64,000 nucleotides of DNA, taken from positions 186,001-250,000 of the forward strand of contig NZ_JACGXL010000003.1 of assembly GCF_014138265.1 (NCBI RefSeq), written 5' to 3'. Below are positions 52,533 to 63,183 of this stretch, piece after piece. The stretch is from Dokdonella fugitiva. GTDB lineage: Bacteria > Pseudomonadota > Gammaproteobacteria > Xanthomonadales > Rhodanobacteraceae. Numbering within the stretch: the stretch's first letter is position 1; each line of letters begins with the position of its first letter. Under the pieces are notes generated by a model. It had not been told where the DNA came from. It made no database searches and was given only the letters and a program-made list of their open reading frames with translations. Both the position numbers and the translations under genes were made by a program.

Positions 52533-55478
52533 TCAGGCGCCGCCCGCGACGACCGCGGGCACCGCGTCGGCCCAGCGCTCGATCGGCGCCGGCCGGCCGA
52601 GCAGGAAGCCCTGGCCGAACTCGCAGCCCATGCGCAGCAGCGCGTTGCGCTGCGCCGCGGTCTCGATGCCTTCGGCGATGACCTGGATGCCGAGCGCGCG
52701 CGCGAGCGCGAGGATCGCCGCGACCACGGTCGTCGTCGCCGGCATGCCCTCGTCGAGCGCGTGCACGAACGAGCGGTCGATCTTCAGCATGCGCAGCGGC
52801 AGCGAGTGGAGGTAACTCAGGGACGAATAGCCGGTGCCGAAATCGTCGAGCGCGGCGCCGATGCCGAGGCCGCGCAACCGTTCTAGCGTCGCTCGCACGC
52901 GCTCGGGGTCGTCGAGCAGCGAACCTTCGGTGACCTCGACGATGAGGCGCGCGGGGTCGAGGCCGGTGCGCTCGAGCAGGCGCACGAGGCGACGATCGAA
53001 ATCGGCGTGCTGCAGGTGCAGCGCCGAGACGTTGATGGTCAGGAACGGCCGGCTCTCGTGCAACTGCTGGATCAAGCCGCAGGCCGCTTCGAACACGCGC
53101 CAGTCGATCGCCTCGATGTGGCCGCCGTCCTGCGCCACGCGCAGGAACGCGGCCGGGCCGAGCACGCCGTCGCGCGGGTGGTTCCAGCGCATGAGCGCCT
53201 CGTAGCCGACGACCTCGCCGTCGGCGAGGCGGCAGAACGGCTGGAAGTACGGCTCGAACTCGCCGCGGCGCAGCGCCTGACGCAGCTCGCCTTCCATCGC
53301 GAGCACGTCGATCGCGGTCTTCGCGAGCGTGTCGTCGAACAGCATGTAGCGCTTGCGACCGAGCTCCTTGGCCCGGTACAGCGCGATGTCCGCGTCGCGC
53401 AGCAGTTCGTCGGCGACGACGTAATTGCCGTCGCCGATCGCGATGCCGATGCTCACCGACGGATCGAGTTCGCGCCCGGCCAGTTGCAGCGGCACGCCGA
53501 GCGTGTCGAGCACGCGCTGCGCGACGTCCTCCGCGGCGATGCGGTCGCCGACGTCCTCGATGAGCACCGCGAACTCGTCGCCCGACAGGCGCGCGACCAT
53601 GTCCGGCGCGCGCACGCACTTGAGCAGCCGCCCGGCGACCGCCTTCAGCATCTCGTCGCCGGCGAGGTGGCCGAGGCTGTCGTTGACGACCTTGAAGCGG
53701 TCGACGTCGAGGTAGAGCAAGGCGCAGCGCCGGCCGGGCTCCTCGCGCAGGCGGCCGAGGATGCGGTCGAGCCGCTCGCGCAGGAAGCCGCGGTTCGGCA
53801 AGCCGGTCAACGCGTCGTGCATGACCTGGTGCTTGAGCTGGTCCTGCGCGCGCTCGCGTTGCAGGATCTGTTCGCGCAACTCGCGCGTGCGTTCGGCGAC
53901 GCGCTGTTCGAGTTCGGCGTTCGCGCGCTGCAGGGTCACCGCCGAGCGGCGGCGATGGATGCTGTTGGCGATCTGCAGCGCGGCGAAGCTGAGCAGTTCC
54001 TGGTCGGCCGCACCGTACGACACCGATTCGGTGTAGCTCTGCACGACGACCACGCCGATCGGCATCTCGTCGACGCGCAGCGGCACGCCGAGCCAGCAGA
54101 ACGCGGGGCGGCCGATGCGCGCGGGATCGACCTCGCCGCTGCGACCGAGTCCGGCGATGCGCGCAGTGTCGCCGAGCAGCGGCGCGCCCGTGCGCAGCAC
54201 GTATTCGGTGAGCCCGCGACCGACCTCGCGCGACACGGTGCGGCGCGCGCCGGCGTCGACGTAGTACGGGAACGACAGGATGCGCCGGTCGTCGGAGAGC
54301 AACGCGATGAAGAAGTTCTCGGCGTTGAGCAGCTCGCCGACGACCGCGTGCAGGCGTTCGTAGAACTCGTTCTCGTCGATGTCGGCGGTGGCGAGCTGCG
54401 CGATGTGGAACAGCGCGGCCTGCAGGCGCTCGGCGCGCTGGCGCTCGATCACCTCGAGCTGGAGGCCGCGGTTCGCCTCGGCCAATTCGAGCGTGCGCAG
54501 GCGCACTTCCTGCTCGAGGTCCTCCTGGTTGCGCTTGCGCTCGAGCGCCGTGAGGATGTGGCTGCCGACGAATTCGAGCAGCGCGCGATCCTCGGGCGTG
54601 AAGCCGATGCCTTCCTGGTAGCTCTGCACGACGAGCGCGCCGCGCGCCTTGCCGTTGCGCAGCATCGGCACGCCGAGCCAGTCGTAGCTGTCGGGGCCGA
54701 CCGGGCGCAACGGCGTGGCGACCTGCGTGCGCAATTCTTCCATCGTCCCCATCAGCGCCCTGCCCTCGACGATGAGGTGCCAGGTCAGCGTGTCGCGCAG
54801 CCCTGCCATCGGGATGTCTTCGGACGTGTCGGGCACCTCCTTGTCCTCGACGTCGGCGAAGTACAGGAAGCGCAGGCTGTCGCGCTCCGCGTCGTAACGG
54901 ACGATGAAGAAGTTCTCCGCATACATCAGCGTGCTGACGATGCGGTGGATACCGCGCAGCAGGTCCGGCATGTCGCGGTCCGAACCGGCGAGGTCGGAGA
55001 TCGCGAACAGCGCGCGCTGCAAGGTCTCGGAATGTTCGAGCTGCTTGTGCGACAGGTGCAGGTCCTGCAACTGCAGGGCACGGCGCAGGTGCACGCCCGC
55101 CAGCCGCATGCACGGCGCGAGCGCATCGAGCACCGGCGCCGACACTTCGTCGGGGAAGCGCAGCAGCAATGCGGCGCGATCGTCGTCGAGGCGCACGTCG
55201 ACGCGCCGGCCGTCGACGCGCATCGGCTGCTCGGCCGCCATCAATGCGGCGACACGCTGCAGGTCGGCGCGCTCCGGCCGGCCCATGCCTTCGGTACCGA
55301 TCGCCTCGGCGACGTCGTCGAGCCACATCACGACCAGCGCGCTGCAACCGAAATGGCGCTGCACCATCTCCACGATCGCCTGCGCGGTTTCCCGTGGCGC
55401 GGTCAGCTCGACCAGCCGGAGCAGGCACTCCAGCTGCATCGAGTCGGCCGCCTGCAGGTTTGTGGAACAGTGGACCAT
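52533..55478 (-). CDS. GAF-GAF-GGDEF-EAL signalling protein
   Basis: 981 aa from ATG 55478 (GGAG six bases upstream); an ATG six codons earlier lacks a site. Two GAF domains (about 155-310 and 365-510) are joined by coiled-coil segments. GGDEF at about 550-705 has SGDEF in place of GGDEF, which is normally active, and an RxxD-type site is not evident. The EAL domain (about 725-965) has EALMRW, NVSALH, VEVTEG, DDFGTGYSS, LKIDRSF and AEGIET, so the metal-binding set looks complete. It makes and/or breaks cyclic-di-GMP in the cytoplasm. Upstream of prpB by 72 bp. Confidence 0.92.
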   Translation of the reverse strand: MVHCSTNLQAADSMQLECLLRLVELTAPRETAQAIVEMVQRHFGCSALVVMWLDDVAEAIGTEGMGRPERADLQRVAALMAAEQPMRVDGRRVDVRLDDDRAALLLRFPDEVSAPVLDALAPCMRLAGVHLRRALQLQDLHLSHKQLEHSETLQRALFAISDLAGSDRDMPDLLRGIHRIVSTLMYAENFFIVRYDAERDSLRFLYFADVEDKEVPDTSEDIPMAGLRDTLTWHLIVEGRALMGTMEELRTQVATPLRPVGPDSYDWLGVPMLRNGKARGALVVQSYQEGIGFTPEDRALLEFVGSHILTALERKRNQEDLEQEVRLRTLELAEANRGLQLEVIERQRAERLQAALFHIAQLATADIDENEFYERLHAVVGELLNAENFFIALLSDDRRILSFPYYVDAGARRTVSREVGRGLTEYVLRTGAPLLGDTARIAGLGRSGEVDPARIGRPAFCWLGVPLRVDEMPIGVVVVQSYTESVSYGAADQELLSFAALQIANSIHRRRSAVTLQRANAELEQRVAERTRELREQILQRERAQDQLKHQVMHDALTGLPNRGFLRERLDRILGRLREEPGRRCALLYLDVDRFKVVNDSLGHLAGDEMLKAVAGRLLKCVRAPDMVARLSGDEFAVLIEDVGDRIAAEDVAQRVLDTLGVPLQLAGRELDPSVSIGIAIGDGNYVVADELLRDADIALYRAKELGRKRYMLFDDTLAKTAIDVLAMEGELRQALRRGEFEPYFQPFCRLADGEVVGYEALMRWNHPRDGVLGPAAFLRVAQDGGHIEAIDWRVFEAACGLIQQLHESRPFLTINVSALHLQHADFDRRLVRLLERTGLDPARLIVEVTEGSLLDDPERVRATLERLRGLGIGAALDDFGTGYSSLSYLHSLPLRMLKIDRSFVHALDEGMPATTTVVAAILALARALGIQVIAEGIETAAQRNALLRMGCEFGQGFLLGRPAPIERWADAVPAVVAGGA

Positions 55479-55629
55479 GGGACTCCGGCCGCGCATGGGC
55501 GGACTGTGGCCGCGACACCCCTTCGCCGCAGGACGCCACCAGTGCAGCGCGCGGCGCCGCAGGTGTCAATAGCGGGCACGTCGGACCGCGCCGGAGCGCT
55601 CGGATCCGGCGTCCGGATCTCTCGCGGGA

Positions 55630-55649
55630 CCGCCGGCCGGAGCCGGCGG
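55630..55649 (-). terminator. GC hairpin after the S46 peptidase gene
   Basis: CCGCCGGC and GCCGGCGG form an 8-bp stem with a CGGA tetraloop, 6 bp after the stop of the leftward peptidase gene. No U-tract. Confidence 0.45.
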
Positions 55650-55655
55650 CGGCGA

Positions 55656-57725
55656 TCAGTGGCGGGCGGACTCGAGCTCGCGCACGAGGCGGTCCGCGCC
55701 GTAGACCTTGCCGAGCGCTTCGAGGATCGCACCGCTGTGCACGGACACGGTCCGATTCAGGCGCTCGTCGTACCAGTAGTTGCCGCCGAGCGAATGGATG
55801 TTGCCGTCGAACACGAGGCCGACGATCTCGCCGCGGGCATTGACGAGCGGGCTGCCCGAATTGCCGCCTATGATGTCGTTGGTCGTCGCCAGGTTCATGC
55901 GCTTGCGCAGGTCGAGGCGATCCTTCGCGGCGAGCCACGACGCCGGCAGCGCGAACGGATAGGCACCGGTCGCGTGCGCGAACGTGCCCGCGATGTCGGT
56001 GAACGGCGGCACCGCCTTGCCCTTCTCGTCCCAGCCGCGCACTTCGCCGAACGAGAAGCGCTGCGTGAACGTCGCGTCCGGATACGCGCTGGTGCCGTAC
56101 TTCTCGAAGCGCGCGGCGGCGATGAGTTCGGAATTCTTGTCGACGATCGCCTCGACCTCGTTCTCGTAGCGCTTGCGGATCGCGCGCGCCTCGGGATCGA
56201 CCGCTCGCGCGAGCTCGATGAATGGATCGTCCGACTTCGCCACCGCCTCCGCACCGCCGTCCCAGAGCGCCTTGCGCACGGCCGGGTCGCCGAGCTTGGT
56301 GGTGGCGACGAGTCGGCGCGCGACCGCGTCCGGCGCGTCATTGCCGAGCACCTGCCGCACGAACCTATCGTCGGTGCCGAGCGCCTCGCGCAGCTTGGTC
56401 AGCGACCAGCCGAGCGTGACCTGTTCGTAGTCGGGATAGATCGGCGCGCTCGAGAGCAACTGCTGGGTCACGCTCGGCAGCTTCGAGTCGGTGTACTCGC
56501 GCAGACGCTCGGCGTTCGGCTTGCCGCGCTCGATCGTGCCGCGCACGAGCGTGCGTGCATGTGCATAGTATTCCGAGAAGAAGCCGCGGTGCGCCTCGAC
56601 GTACTTGTAGCGCGTCTCGATCGTCCGGTACGTGTCCATCGCCCTGGCGATCGCGTCCCAGGCGCCGCCGGCCTTCGCCTTGCGCGCGGGATCGGCGTCG
56701 ACGAACGCGCGCAGCTCGGCCTCCTGCTTGCGCTTGAGCGCGAACACCGCCGGATCCTGCAGCGCGAGCAGGCGGCCGCGCAGGGCCTTGAACGAGTTCT
56801 CGACGCTGAACAGGTCGTGCTGGCCGATGCGCCAGTGCTCGGGCGACTCGCTGCGGAACTGTTCGATCATGCCGCGCTGCTCGGCGAGCAGCAGCAGGCG
56901 CGCGATCAGGTCGAGGTCGCGCGCGGATTCGAGTTCGGCGATCGTGAGCTGGCGGTCGGTGCCGCCCGGGTTGCCGATCGTGACGACCATCTCGCCGTCG
57001 GCCGCGCCGTCCTTCGAGAACGGGAAATAGTCGGCGACCGTCGCCGGCTTGCCGCCTTCCCACGCGCGCAGCATGCCCATGTCGAGGTCATAGCGCGGGA
57101 AGTTGAAATTGTCGGGATCACCGCCGAAGAACGCCATCTCGAACTCGGGCGCGAACACCAGGCGCACGTCCTGGTAGCGGTGGTACTTGTAGAGCGCGTA
57201 CACGCCGCCGTGGTACAGGTCGACGACGTCGCAGCGCGTGCTCGCGCTGTCCTGGGCGACGCATTCCTTCTCGATCTCGGACTTGATCGCCTTGTCCGCC
57301 TTGCTGTACGCCTCGCCGCTCTTGCCCGCGGTCGCCTGCTTCACGCGCGCGGTCACGTCGGCGATCGTGTCTAGCCGGTTGAGCTCGATCTCGGGGCACT
57401 TGATCTCGTCCTTCTCTTCCTTGGCGAGGAAGCCGGACTTGATGAAGTCCTTGTCGGCGGTCGACAGCTGCTGCACGCACGAGTTGACGCAGTGGTGGTT
57501 GGTCAGCACGAGCCCGTTCGGCGACACGAACGAACCCGAGCAGCCGCCCGCGAGGCGCAGCGCCGCATGCTGCGCGTGCGTGGTCCATTCGGCGGTCGGC
57601 GTGAAGCCGTACTTCGCCTGCAGTTGCGCCACCGGCAGGTTGTCCGGCGTCCACATGCCTTCCCCGGCGAGCGCGGCGGAGCCGGTCGCGAACGCGAGGA
57701 AAATGCCGACTGCGAGCTTGTACAT
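55656..57725 (-). CDS. S46 family dipeptidyl-peptidase (DPP7/DPP11-like)
   Basis: 689 aa. Signal peptide is about residues 1-20 (MYKLAVGIFLAFATGSAALA), then EGMWTPDNLP, the family start. Chymotrypsin-like catalytic residues: His in TNHHC (about 76-78), Asp in GGDPDNFNFPRYDLDM (about 205-220), Ser in IGGNSGSPLVN (about 620). The C-terminal part has FDGNIHSLGGNYWYDERLNRTV (split), the region that decides side-chain preference. It removes dipeptides from peptides in the periplasm. S46 enzymes are known from Bacteroidetes and Xanthomonadales (e.g. Pseudoxanthomonas). Precise specificity not assigned. Confidence 0.94.
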   Translation of the reverse strand: MYKLAVGIFLAFATGSAALAGEGMWTPDNLPVAQLQAKYGFTPTAEWTTHAQHAALRLAGGCSGSFVSPNGLVLTNHHCVNSCVQQLSTADKDFIKSGFLAKEEKDEIKCPEIELNRLDTIADVTARVKQATAGKSGEAYSKADKAIKSEIEKECVAQDSASTRCDVVDLYHGGVYALYKYHRYQDVRLVFAPEFEMAFFGGDPDNFNFPRYDLDMGMLRAWEGGKPATVADYFPFSKDGAADGEMVVTIGNPGGTDRQLTIAELESARDLDLIARLLLLAEQRGMIEQFRSESPEHWRIGQHDLFSVENSFKALRGRLLALQDPAVFALKRKQEAELRAFVDADPARKAKAGGAWDAIARAMDTYRTIETRYKYVEAHRGFFSEYYAHARTLVRGTIERGKPNAERLREYTDSKLPSVTQQLLSSAPIYPDYEQVTLGWSLTKLREALGTDDRFVRQVLGNDAPDAVARRLVATTKLGDPAVRKALWDGGAEAVAKSDDPFIELARAVDPEARAIRKRYENEVEAIVDKNSELIAAARFEKYGTSAYPDATFTQRFSFGEVRGWDEKGKAVPPFTDIAGTFAHATGAYPFALPASWLAAKDRLDLRKRMNLATTNDIIGGNSGSPLVNARGEIVGLVFDGNIHSLGGNYWYDERLNRTVSVHSGAILEALGKVYGADRLVRELESARH

Positions 57726-57817
57726 GGGAGGACTCCTCGTGGGGATCGTCGCGTCCGGACACGCTGCGCGCCGGACGGAAAGCCGTGCGGGCCGCGCACG
57801 GCGGTCCGGCAGGAAGC

Positions 57818-57842
57818 GGCGCCCGCCGCTGCGGCGGGCGCC
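57818..57842 (-). terminator. 11-bp GC hairpin after mdh
   Basis: GGCGCCCGCCG and CGGCGGGCGCC pair perfectly across a 3-nt loop, 8 bp after the mdh stop on the minus strand. No U-tract. Confidence 0.5.
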
Positions 57843-57850
57843 GTCGTGGG

Positions 57851-58837
57851 TCAGCGCTTGGCGAACAGGTGCTCGACCCCGGCGCGCTCTTCGCGCAGTT
57901 CCTTGTCGGTCGCGTCCATGCGCTCGCGCGAGAACGTGCCGATCTCGAGGCCCTGCACGATCGAGAACTTGCCGCCCTTGATCGTGACCGGATAGCCGTA
58001 GATCACGCCCGGCTGGATGCCGTACGAGCCGTCGGACGGAATGCCCATCGAGACCCAGTCACCGTCGGTGGTGCCGCGCGCCCAATCGCGCATGTGGTCG
58101 ATCGCCGCCGACGCCGCGGATGCGGCCGACGACGCGCCGCGCGCCTTGATGATCGCGGCGCCGCGCTGCTGCACGGTCGGGATGAACGTGTCCTTGTACC
58201 AGGCGCCGTCGACCGCATCGATCGCGGGCTTGCCCTTGACCGTCGCGTGGTGGATGTCCGGGTACTGCGTCGAGCTGTGGTTGCCCCAGATCGTCATGCG
58301 CTTGATGTCGGTCGTGTGTGCACCGGTCTTTTCGGCGAGCTGCGACAGCGCGCGGTTGTGGTCGAGGCGGACCATCGCGGTGAAGCAGTTCGGATCCAGG
58401 TCGGGGGCGTTCTGCTGCGCGATCAGCGCGTTGGTGTTGGCCGGGTTGCCGACCACGAGCACCTTCACGTCGCGCTTGGCGTGGTCGTTGAGGGCCTTGC
58501 CCTGCGGGGCGAAGATCGCGCCGTTCGCCTCGAGCAGATCCTTGCGCTCCATGCCCGGGCCGCGCGGACGCGCGCCGACGAGCAACGCGTAGTCGACGTC
58601 CTTGAACGCGACGTTGACGTCGTCGGTCGCGACCACGCCGGCGAGCGTCGGGAACGCGCAATCGTTGAGCTCCATCACGACGCCCTGCAGCGCGGGCAGC
58701 GCCGGGGTGATCTCGAGCAGGTGCAGGATCACCGGCTGGTCGGGGCCGAGCATGTCGCCGGCGGCGATGCGGAACAGCAGGGCATAGCCGATCTGGCCGG
58801 CGGCGCCGGTGACGGCAACACGGACGGGGGTCTTCAT
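57851..58837 (-). CDS. mdh: malate dehydrogenase
   Basis: 328 aa from [31 protein letters not shown] (split) with GGAG seven bases upstream. Rossmann motif GAAGQIGY (about 10-17); substrate arginines in [14 protein letters not shown] (about 92); VRLDHNRA (about 160) and [11 protein letters not shown] with catalytic His (about 189). This is the LDH-like MDH of the 328-residue class used by xanthomonads and many proteobacteria. It oxidises malate to oxaloacetate in the TCA cycle. It follows the aminotransferase gene by 62 bp with a palindrome between. Firm. Confidence 0.95.
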   Translation of the reverse strand: MKTPVRVAVTGAAGQIGYALLFRIAAGDMLGPDQPVILHLLEITPALPALQGVVMELNDCAFPTLAGVVATDDVNVAFKDVDYALLVGARPRGPGMERKDLLEANGAIFAPQGKALNDHAKRDVKVLVVGNPANTNALIAQQNAPDLDPNCFTAMVRLDHNRALSQLAEKTGAHTTDIKRMTIWGNHSSTQYPDIHHATVKGKPAIDAVDGAWYKDTFIPTVQQRGAAIIKARGASSAASAASAAIDHMRDWARGTTDGDWVSMGIPSDGSYGIQPGVIYGYPVTIKGGKFSIVQGLEIGTFSRERMDATDKELREERAGVEHLFAKR

Positions 58838-58875
58838 GGGGTAACTCCAGTGAACGTTGAACGGGATCGGCGCGC

Positions 58876-58891
58876 GGCGCCCGCGGGCGCC
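58876..58891 (-). terminator. 16-bp GC palindrome between the aminotransferase gene and mdh
   Basis: GGCGCCCG followed by its reverse complement CGGGCGCC, 8 bp after the aminotransferase stop. No U-tract. It may protect the upstream mRNA or reduce read-through into mdh. Confidence 0.4.
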
Positions 58892-58899
58892 GTGCGCAC

Positions 58900-60096
58900 T
58901 CACTTGAGTTCGGCGAAGAACTCGCGGAATCGCTTCAGGCCTTCCGGCAGCTGCTCCGTCGGGCAGGTGTAGGAGATGCGCAGCGCATTCGGCTCGCCGA
59001 AGGCGCTGCCCGGCACGCAGGCGACGCCCTTGTCCTCGAGCAGTGCGTTGCAGAGGTCGACGTCGTTGGCGATCCTGCGGTCGCCGTGGCGCTTGCCGAA
59101 CGCGCAGGAAATGTCCGGGAACACGTAGAACGCGCCCTGCGGGCGCGGGCAGATCACGCCCGGGATCGAGTTCATGACCGCGAGCACCTGGTCGCGCTTG
59201 GACTGGAACTCCGCGCGTTTCTGCGTCGGCACGTCCTGCGGCCCGCCCAGCGCGGCGACCGCGGCCGCGGTGACGATCTCGGGGATGTTGGTGATGTGGT
59301 TGGAGTTCAGCGTGACGAACGCCTGCGCGACCTGTTCCGGCGCGGCGATGAAACCGACGCGCCAGCCCGGCATGCCGTAGGTCTTGGAGATCGAATCGAC
59401 GTGGATCGTGCGCTCGCGCAGCTCCGGCCGCGCGTTGACGAAGTTGTGGTAGCCGATGCCGTCGAACACCATGCGGTTGTAGATGTCGTCGCAGACGATC
59501 CACACGTCCGGGTGCTTGACCAGCACGTCGGCGAGCGCGGCGATCTCGTCCTTCGTGTAGACCATGCCGGTCGGGTTGTTCGGGTTGTTGAACAGGAACA
59601 CCTTCACGCCTGGCAGCGCGGCGTCGAGCTGCGCCGGCGTCAGCTTGTAGTTCTGGCTGGCCGGGCACGGCATCAGGCGCATCTTCGCGTCGACGATCTC
59701 GGCGATGTCGACGTAGGTGGTCCAGTACGGCACCGCGAACGCGATCGTGTCGCCCGGATCGAGCAGCGCCTCGGCGAGGTTGTAGAGCACGTGCTTGGCA
59801 CCGATGCCGGTCGCGACGTTCTTTCGCGTGTACCCACCGAGGCCGGTTCCTTCGAGGTGGAGCAGGAACGCGTCGAGCAGCGCGTCGGCGCCGCGGTTGG
59901 AGCCGTACTGGCCGCTGTCCTTGGCGAGCGCGTCGCGGACGGCGGCGTACACGTGCTCGCCGGGCAGGAAGTTCGGCACGCCGATCGAGAAGCTGATGAT
60001 GTCGCGGCCCGCGGCCTTGAGCTGCTTGGCCTTTTCGGCGACCGCCATGATGGCGCTGGGCTTGGCGCGGCTCATGCGCGCAGCGAGAGTCGGCAT
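58900..60096 (-). CDS. aspartate aminotransferase-like class I aminotransferase
   Basis: 398 aa from [30 protein letters not shown] (split), with GAGGA upstream. PLP fold type I: NNPNNPTG (about 165-172), Asp/Tyr block [14 protein letters not shown], the PLP lysine in [15 protein letters not shown] (about 240) and the carboxylate-binding Arg near the C-terminus ([12 protein letters not shown]). Resembles AspC of the Ibeta kind. Acts in the cytoplasm, likely on aspartate/oxaloacetate or aromatic amino acids. Adjacent to mdh, giving an oxaloacetate-linked pair. Confidence 0.93.
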   Translation of the reverse strand: MPTLAARMSRAKPSAIMAVAEKAKQLKAAGRDIISFSIGVPNFLPGEHVYAAVRDALAKDSGQYGSNRGADALLDAFLLHLEGTGLGGYTRKNVATGIGAKHVLYNLAEALLDPGDTIAFAVPYWTTYVDIAEIVDAKMRLMPCPASQNYKLTPAQLDAALPGVKVFLFNNPNNPTGMVYTKDEIAALADVLVKHPDVWIVCDDIYNRMVFDGIGYHNFVNARPELRERTIHVDSISKTYGMPGWRVGFIAAPEQVAQAFVTLNSNHITNIPEIVTAAAVAALGGPQDVPTQKRAEFQSKRDQVLAVMNSIPGVICPRPQGAFYVFPDISCAFGKRHGDRRIANDVDLCNALLEDKGVACVPGSAFGEPNALRISYTCPTEQLPEGLKRFREFFAELK

Positions 60097-60276
60097 GCGA
60101 ATCCTCGGCAGGGAGAGACGGGCTCGAAATGGAGCCGGACAGCCGAAAATTCTACCACAGCGTCCCGCTCCGCCCGGCCGGCGCTCCGTCACGCAGCCGA
60201 CGCGTCGCAGCAAGCCATGCGTCAGGCGCATGCGCTAGAGTGCGATCGGCCTTTCGCCCGCCAGGAGGAGTTGTCC

Positions 60277-60543
60277 ATGCACTACCTGTGGATGTTCATC
60301 GTCGGCCTGCTCGTCGGCATCGTCGCGAAGTTCCTCATGCCCGGGAAGGATCCGGGCGGCTTCTTCGTCACCGGCCTGCTCGGCGTGGCCGGCATGTTCG
60401 TCGGCGGCTTCCTCGCGCAGACGCTCGGCTTCAAGTCCGCGATCAGCGGGACGATCGAGCCGTCCGGCTTCATCGGTGGCGTGATCGGTTCGATCATCCT
60501 GCTGATCATCTATCGCCTGTTCCGCCGCAATACATCAGCCTGA
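60277..60543 (+). CDS. GlsB/YeaQ/YmgE family membrane protein
   Basis: 88 aa. AGGAGG lies upstream of ATG 60277. Three hydrophobic segments (about 3-20, 30-48 and 62-82) with glycine zippers: GLLVGIVAKFLMPG, TGLLGVAGMFVGGFLA, GFIGGVIGSIILLIIY. This is the transglycosylase-associated protein family of stress-induced inner-membrane proteins in bacteria. Function not established. A U-tract terminator follows. Confidence 0.9.
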   Translation: MHYLWMFIVGLLVGIVAKFLMPGKDPGGFFVTGLLGVAGMFVGGFLAQTLGFKSAISGTIEPSGFIGGVIGSIILLIIYRLFRRNTSA

Positions 60544-60564
60544 CGCCGGCGCGACGCGCAAACG

Positions 60565-60592
60565 AAAAAGGCCGCCCCAGGGCGGCCTTTTT
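60565..60592. terminator. bidirectional intrinsic terminator
   Basis: Five A, GGCCGCC, a CCAG loop, GGCGGCC and five T: a 12-bp stem with U-tracts for both directions, serving the YeaQ-type gene and the convergent cyclophilin gene (stop at 60612). Confidence 0.9.
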
Positions 60593-60611
60593 CGTGGAAG
60601 AGCGCTGTGCT

Positions 60612-61139
60612 TCAGCCGCGGTCGAGCACCGCGTTCCACGCGTCCAGATGCGTCTTTTCCTGGGCGAACAAGGGTGCGGTGTCGCCCTTTATCGTGATCG
60701 ACTGGATGCTGTCGCCGCCCTTGATCTTGTCGACGATCGCCTGGTCGGCCGGGCCTACGACGCTGCCGAACACGGTGTGCTTGCCGTCGAGCCACGGCGT
60801 CGGCACGTGCGTGATGAAGAACTGGCTGCCGTTGGTGCCGTGGCCCATGCGCGAGCCCGCGTTCGCCATCGACAGGATGCCCGGGCGGTCGTGCTTTAGG
60901 GCCGGGACGATCTCGTCGTCGAACTGGTAGCCGGGGCCGCCGGTGCCGCTGCCATGCGGGCAGCCGCCCTGGATCATGAAATCGGGGATCACGCGATGGA
61001 ACGTCTTGCCGTCGTAGAAGCCGCGGCGGGCGAGGTTGGCGAAGCTCGCGACGGTCATCGGCACCTGGTCGGCGAACAGGCGCAGGTGGATCGTGCCGTG
61101 GGCGGTCGCGATTTCGGCGGTCAGCTCGGGAAGGGACAT
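60612..61139 (-). CDS. ppiB: cyclophilin-type peptidyl-prolyl cis-trans isomerase
   Basis: 175 aa, no signal peptide, so cytosolic like PpiB. Cyclophilin motifs: [27 protein letters not shown] (active-site Arg/Phe; split), [29 protein letters not shown] (split; here the first residues are RMGHG). Speeds proline isomerisation in protein folding. The C-terminal end ([19 protein letters not shown]) is typical of the family. Adjacent to the divergent typA gene; gap 169 bp. Confidence 0.92.
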   Translation of the reverse strand: MSLPELTAEIATAHGTIHLRLFADQVPMTVASFANLARRGFYDGKTFHRVIPDFMIQGGCPHGSGTGGPGYQFDDEIVPALKHDRPGILSMANAGSRMGHGTNGSQFFITHVPTPWLDGKHTVFGSVVGPADQAIVDKIKGGDSIQSITIKGDTAPLFAQEKTHLDAWNAVLDRG

Positions 61140-61228
61140 CGGGATGGCTCCGGATTCGTGGGACGCGCAGCCTAACCGATCCGCGCGCGGGATTCCCCGT
61201 GGCGCCGGCAGCGGTCACGGATTCCCGC

Positions 61229-61234
61229 TATAAT
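61229..61234 (+). promoter_or_regulatory. typA -10 box
   Basis: A perfect TATAAT, rare in this GC-rich DNA, 75 bp before the typA ATG. No clear -35 at the expected distance. Confidence 0.5.
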
Positions 61235-61308
61235 ATGCGGCTAACTTGCGGCACGTGCCGCCCCCGACCCCCAGAGCGGCCGCATCCATGGCCGCAGGCC
61301 CTGCTCCG

Positions 61309-63141
<1,833 letters not shown>

Positions 63142-63147
63142 CGGTCG

Positions 63148-63173
63148 CGCGCACGCGCCCCGGCGCGTGCGCG
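63148..63173. terminator. 12-bp GC hairpin between convergent genes
   Basis: CGCGCACGCGCC and GGCGCGTGCGCG with two bases between, starting 7 bp after the typA stop and 11 bp from the stop of the convergent receptor gene. No U-tract on either side. Confidence 0.5.
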
Positions 63174-63183
63174 GACCTCGATC

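Noticed and set aside
53007-57374. Very long open frame on the plus strand opposite the GGDEF-EAL and S46 genes
   Set aside because: It is a mirror of GC-rich codon bias: the product is Arg/Ala/Val-rich and low in complexity, spans two well-identified genes on the other strand, and has no start signal. Similar mirrors occur opposite acnD (30402-33209) and FolC/SPOR (13021-15579).
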